Shown piece by piece: positions 53,164 to 53,312 of a stretch of 53,312 nt of DNA. The position numbers and the translations under genes are program-made. Below the pieces are notes generated by a model. It was not told the origin of the DNA and ran no database searches. It saw nothing but the letters and a program-made list of their open reading frames with translations. This stretch comes from CAIZGX01 sp044354975. Lineage in GTDB: Bacteria; Bacteroidota; Bacteroidia; Flavobacteriales_D; Sanyastnellaceae. Position 1 is the first letter of the stretch. Each line of letters opens with the position of its first letter. The stretch is taken from contig JBIKZA010000009.1 of the NCBI GenBank assembly GCA_044354975.1, forward strand, positions 1 to 53,312. The letters are read 5' to 3'.

Positions 53164-53312
53164 ATGAAATTTACGGCTGAACAAATTGCCGGTATGTTGG
53201 AAGGAACGGTTGAAGGAAATTCTTCAGCGGAAGTTTCAGGTCTTTCTAAAATTGAAGAAGGCAAAGCAGGAACGCTAACGTTTCTGGCCAATCCGAAATA
53301 CATTTCTCATAT
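53164..53312 (+). CDS. lpxD: UDP-3-O-acylglucosamine N-acyltransferase, N-terminal part
   Basis: 49 codons from the ATG at 53164 to the right edge, cut by the window. MKFTAEQIAGMLEGTVEG followed by SGLSKIEEGKAGTLTFLANPKY is the N-terminal uridine-binding domain of LpxD, which adds the N-linked acyl chain in lipid A synthesis. The left-handed beta-helix part lies outside the window. Confidence 0.9.
   Translation, partial: MKFTAEQIAGMLEGTVEGNSSAEVSGLSKIEEGKAGTLTFLANPKYISH

Noticed and set aside
1..53312. CRISPR arrays, insertion sequences, rRNA, prophage
   Set aside because: No regularly spaced repeats, transposase-like frames, rRNA sequence or phage structural genes were seen.

Overview
The window is chromosomal DNA from a member of the Bacteroidota, most likely a pigmented marine or freshwater Flavobacteriales relative. 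The evidence is a large TonB-dependent receptor with an N-terminal carboxypeptidase-regulatory-like domain, type IX secretion (T9SS) cargo, the flavobacterial carotenoid operon with a CrtYcd-type lycopene cyclase, BshB1 (bacillithiol), a DnaJ with a reduced zinc finger, and many perfect TAnnTTTG (Bacteroidota -7) boxes just upstream of start codons. I see no insertion sequence, prophage, CRISPR array or rRNA. Gene density is very high, and the longest gap without a gene is about 240 bases (7723-7962).

Layout. 1-7722 (- strand): a TonB-dependent receptor followed by a huge secreted protein that runs off the left edge. 7963-9134 (-): two small exported proteins of unknown role. 9250-10518 (+): glyA. 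10495-14685 (-): a TlpA-like oxidoreductase, purA and an OstA/LptA-like protein. 14734-19144 (-): four exported proteins (DUF4476, a CsgG/LpoB-like lipoprotein and two LPP20-like lipoproteins), closed by a strong UUCG terminator. 19261-26806 (+): a saccharopine-dehydrogenase-like enzyme, a small secreted protein, ispH, mutL, two rhomboid proteases and an EEP-family hydrolase. 26796-31361 (-): the carotenoid operon crtI-crtB-(unknown secreted protein)-idi-crtZ-lycopene cyclase. 31443-32408 (-): an M23/LysM peptidase. 32473-33177 (+): bshB1. 33169-35498 (-): a glycosyltransferase and a flippase. 35583-35660 (+): tRNA-His with a bidirectional terminator. 35713-42035 (-): trxB, an RluA-type pseudouridine synthase, panB, a T9SS-exported CotH/lamin-tail protein and an SGNH hydrolase. 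42153-53312 (+): murA, a TlpA-like protein, grpE, dnaJ, truA, an ABC exporter, a thioesterase, an aminotransferase, a heptose-7-phosphate kinase, ubiE, aroA and the start of lpxD.

How the genes fit together. ispH and idi feed isopentenyl units to crtB/crtI/cyclase/crtZ, giving zeaxanthin-type carotenoids; the prenyl transferase crtE is not in the window. murA, lpxD, the heptose kinase, the OstA-like protein, the MsbA-like exporter and the glycosyltransferase/flippase pair all serve the cell envelope. The best candidate for an undescribed system is the DUF4476/CsgG-like/LPP20 cluster. Other points of note are an OstA-like gene whose signal peptide has no canonical start codon, a MurA with Asp in place of the catalytic Cys, a MutL with a degenerate nuclease site, a DnaJ that has lost one zinc site, and unusual regulatory architecture before murA and grpE.
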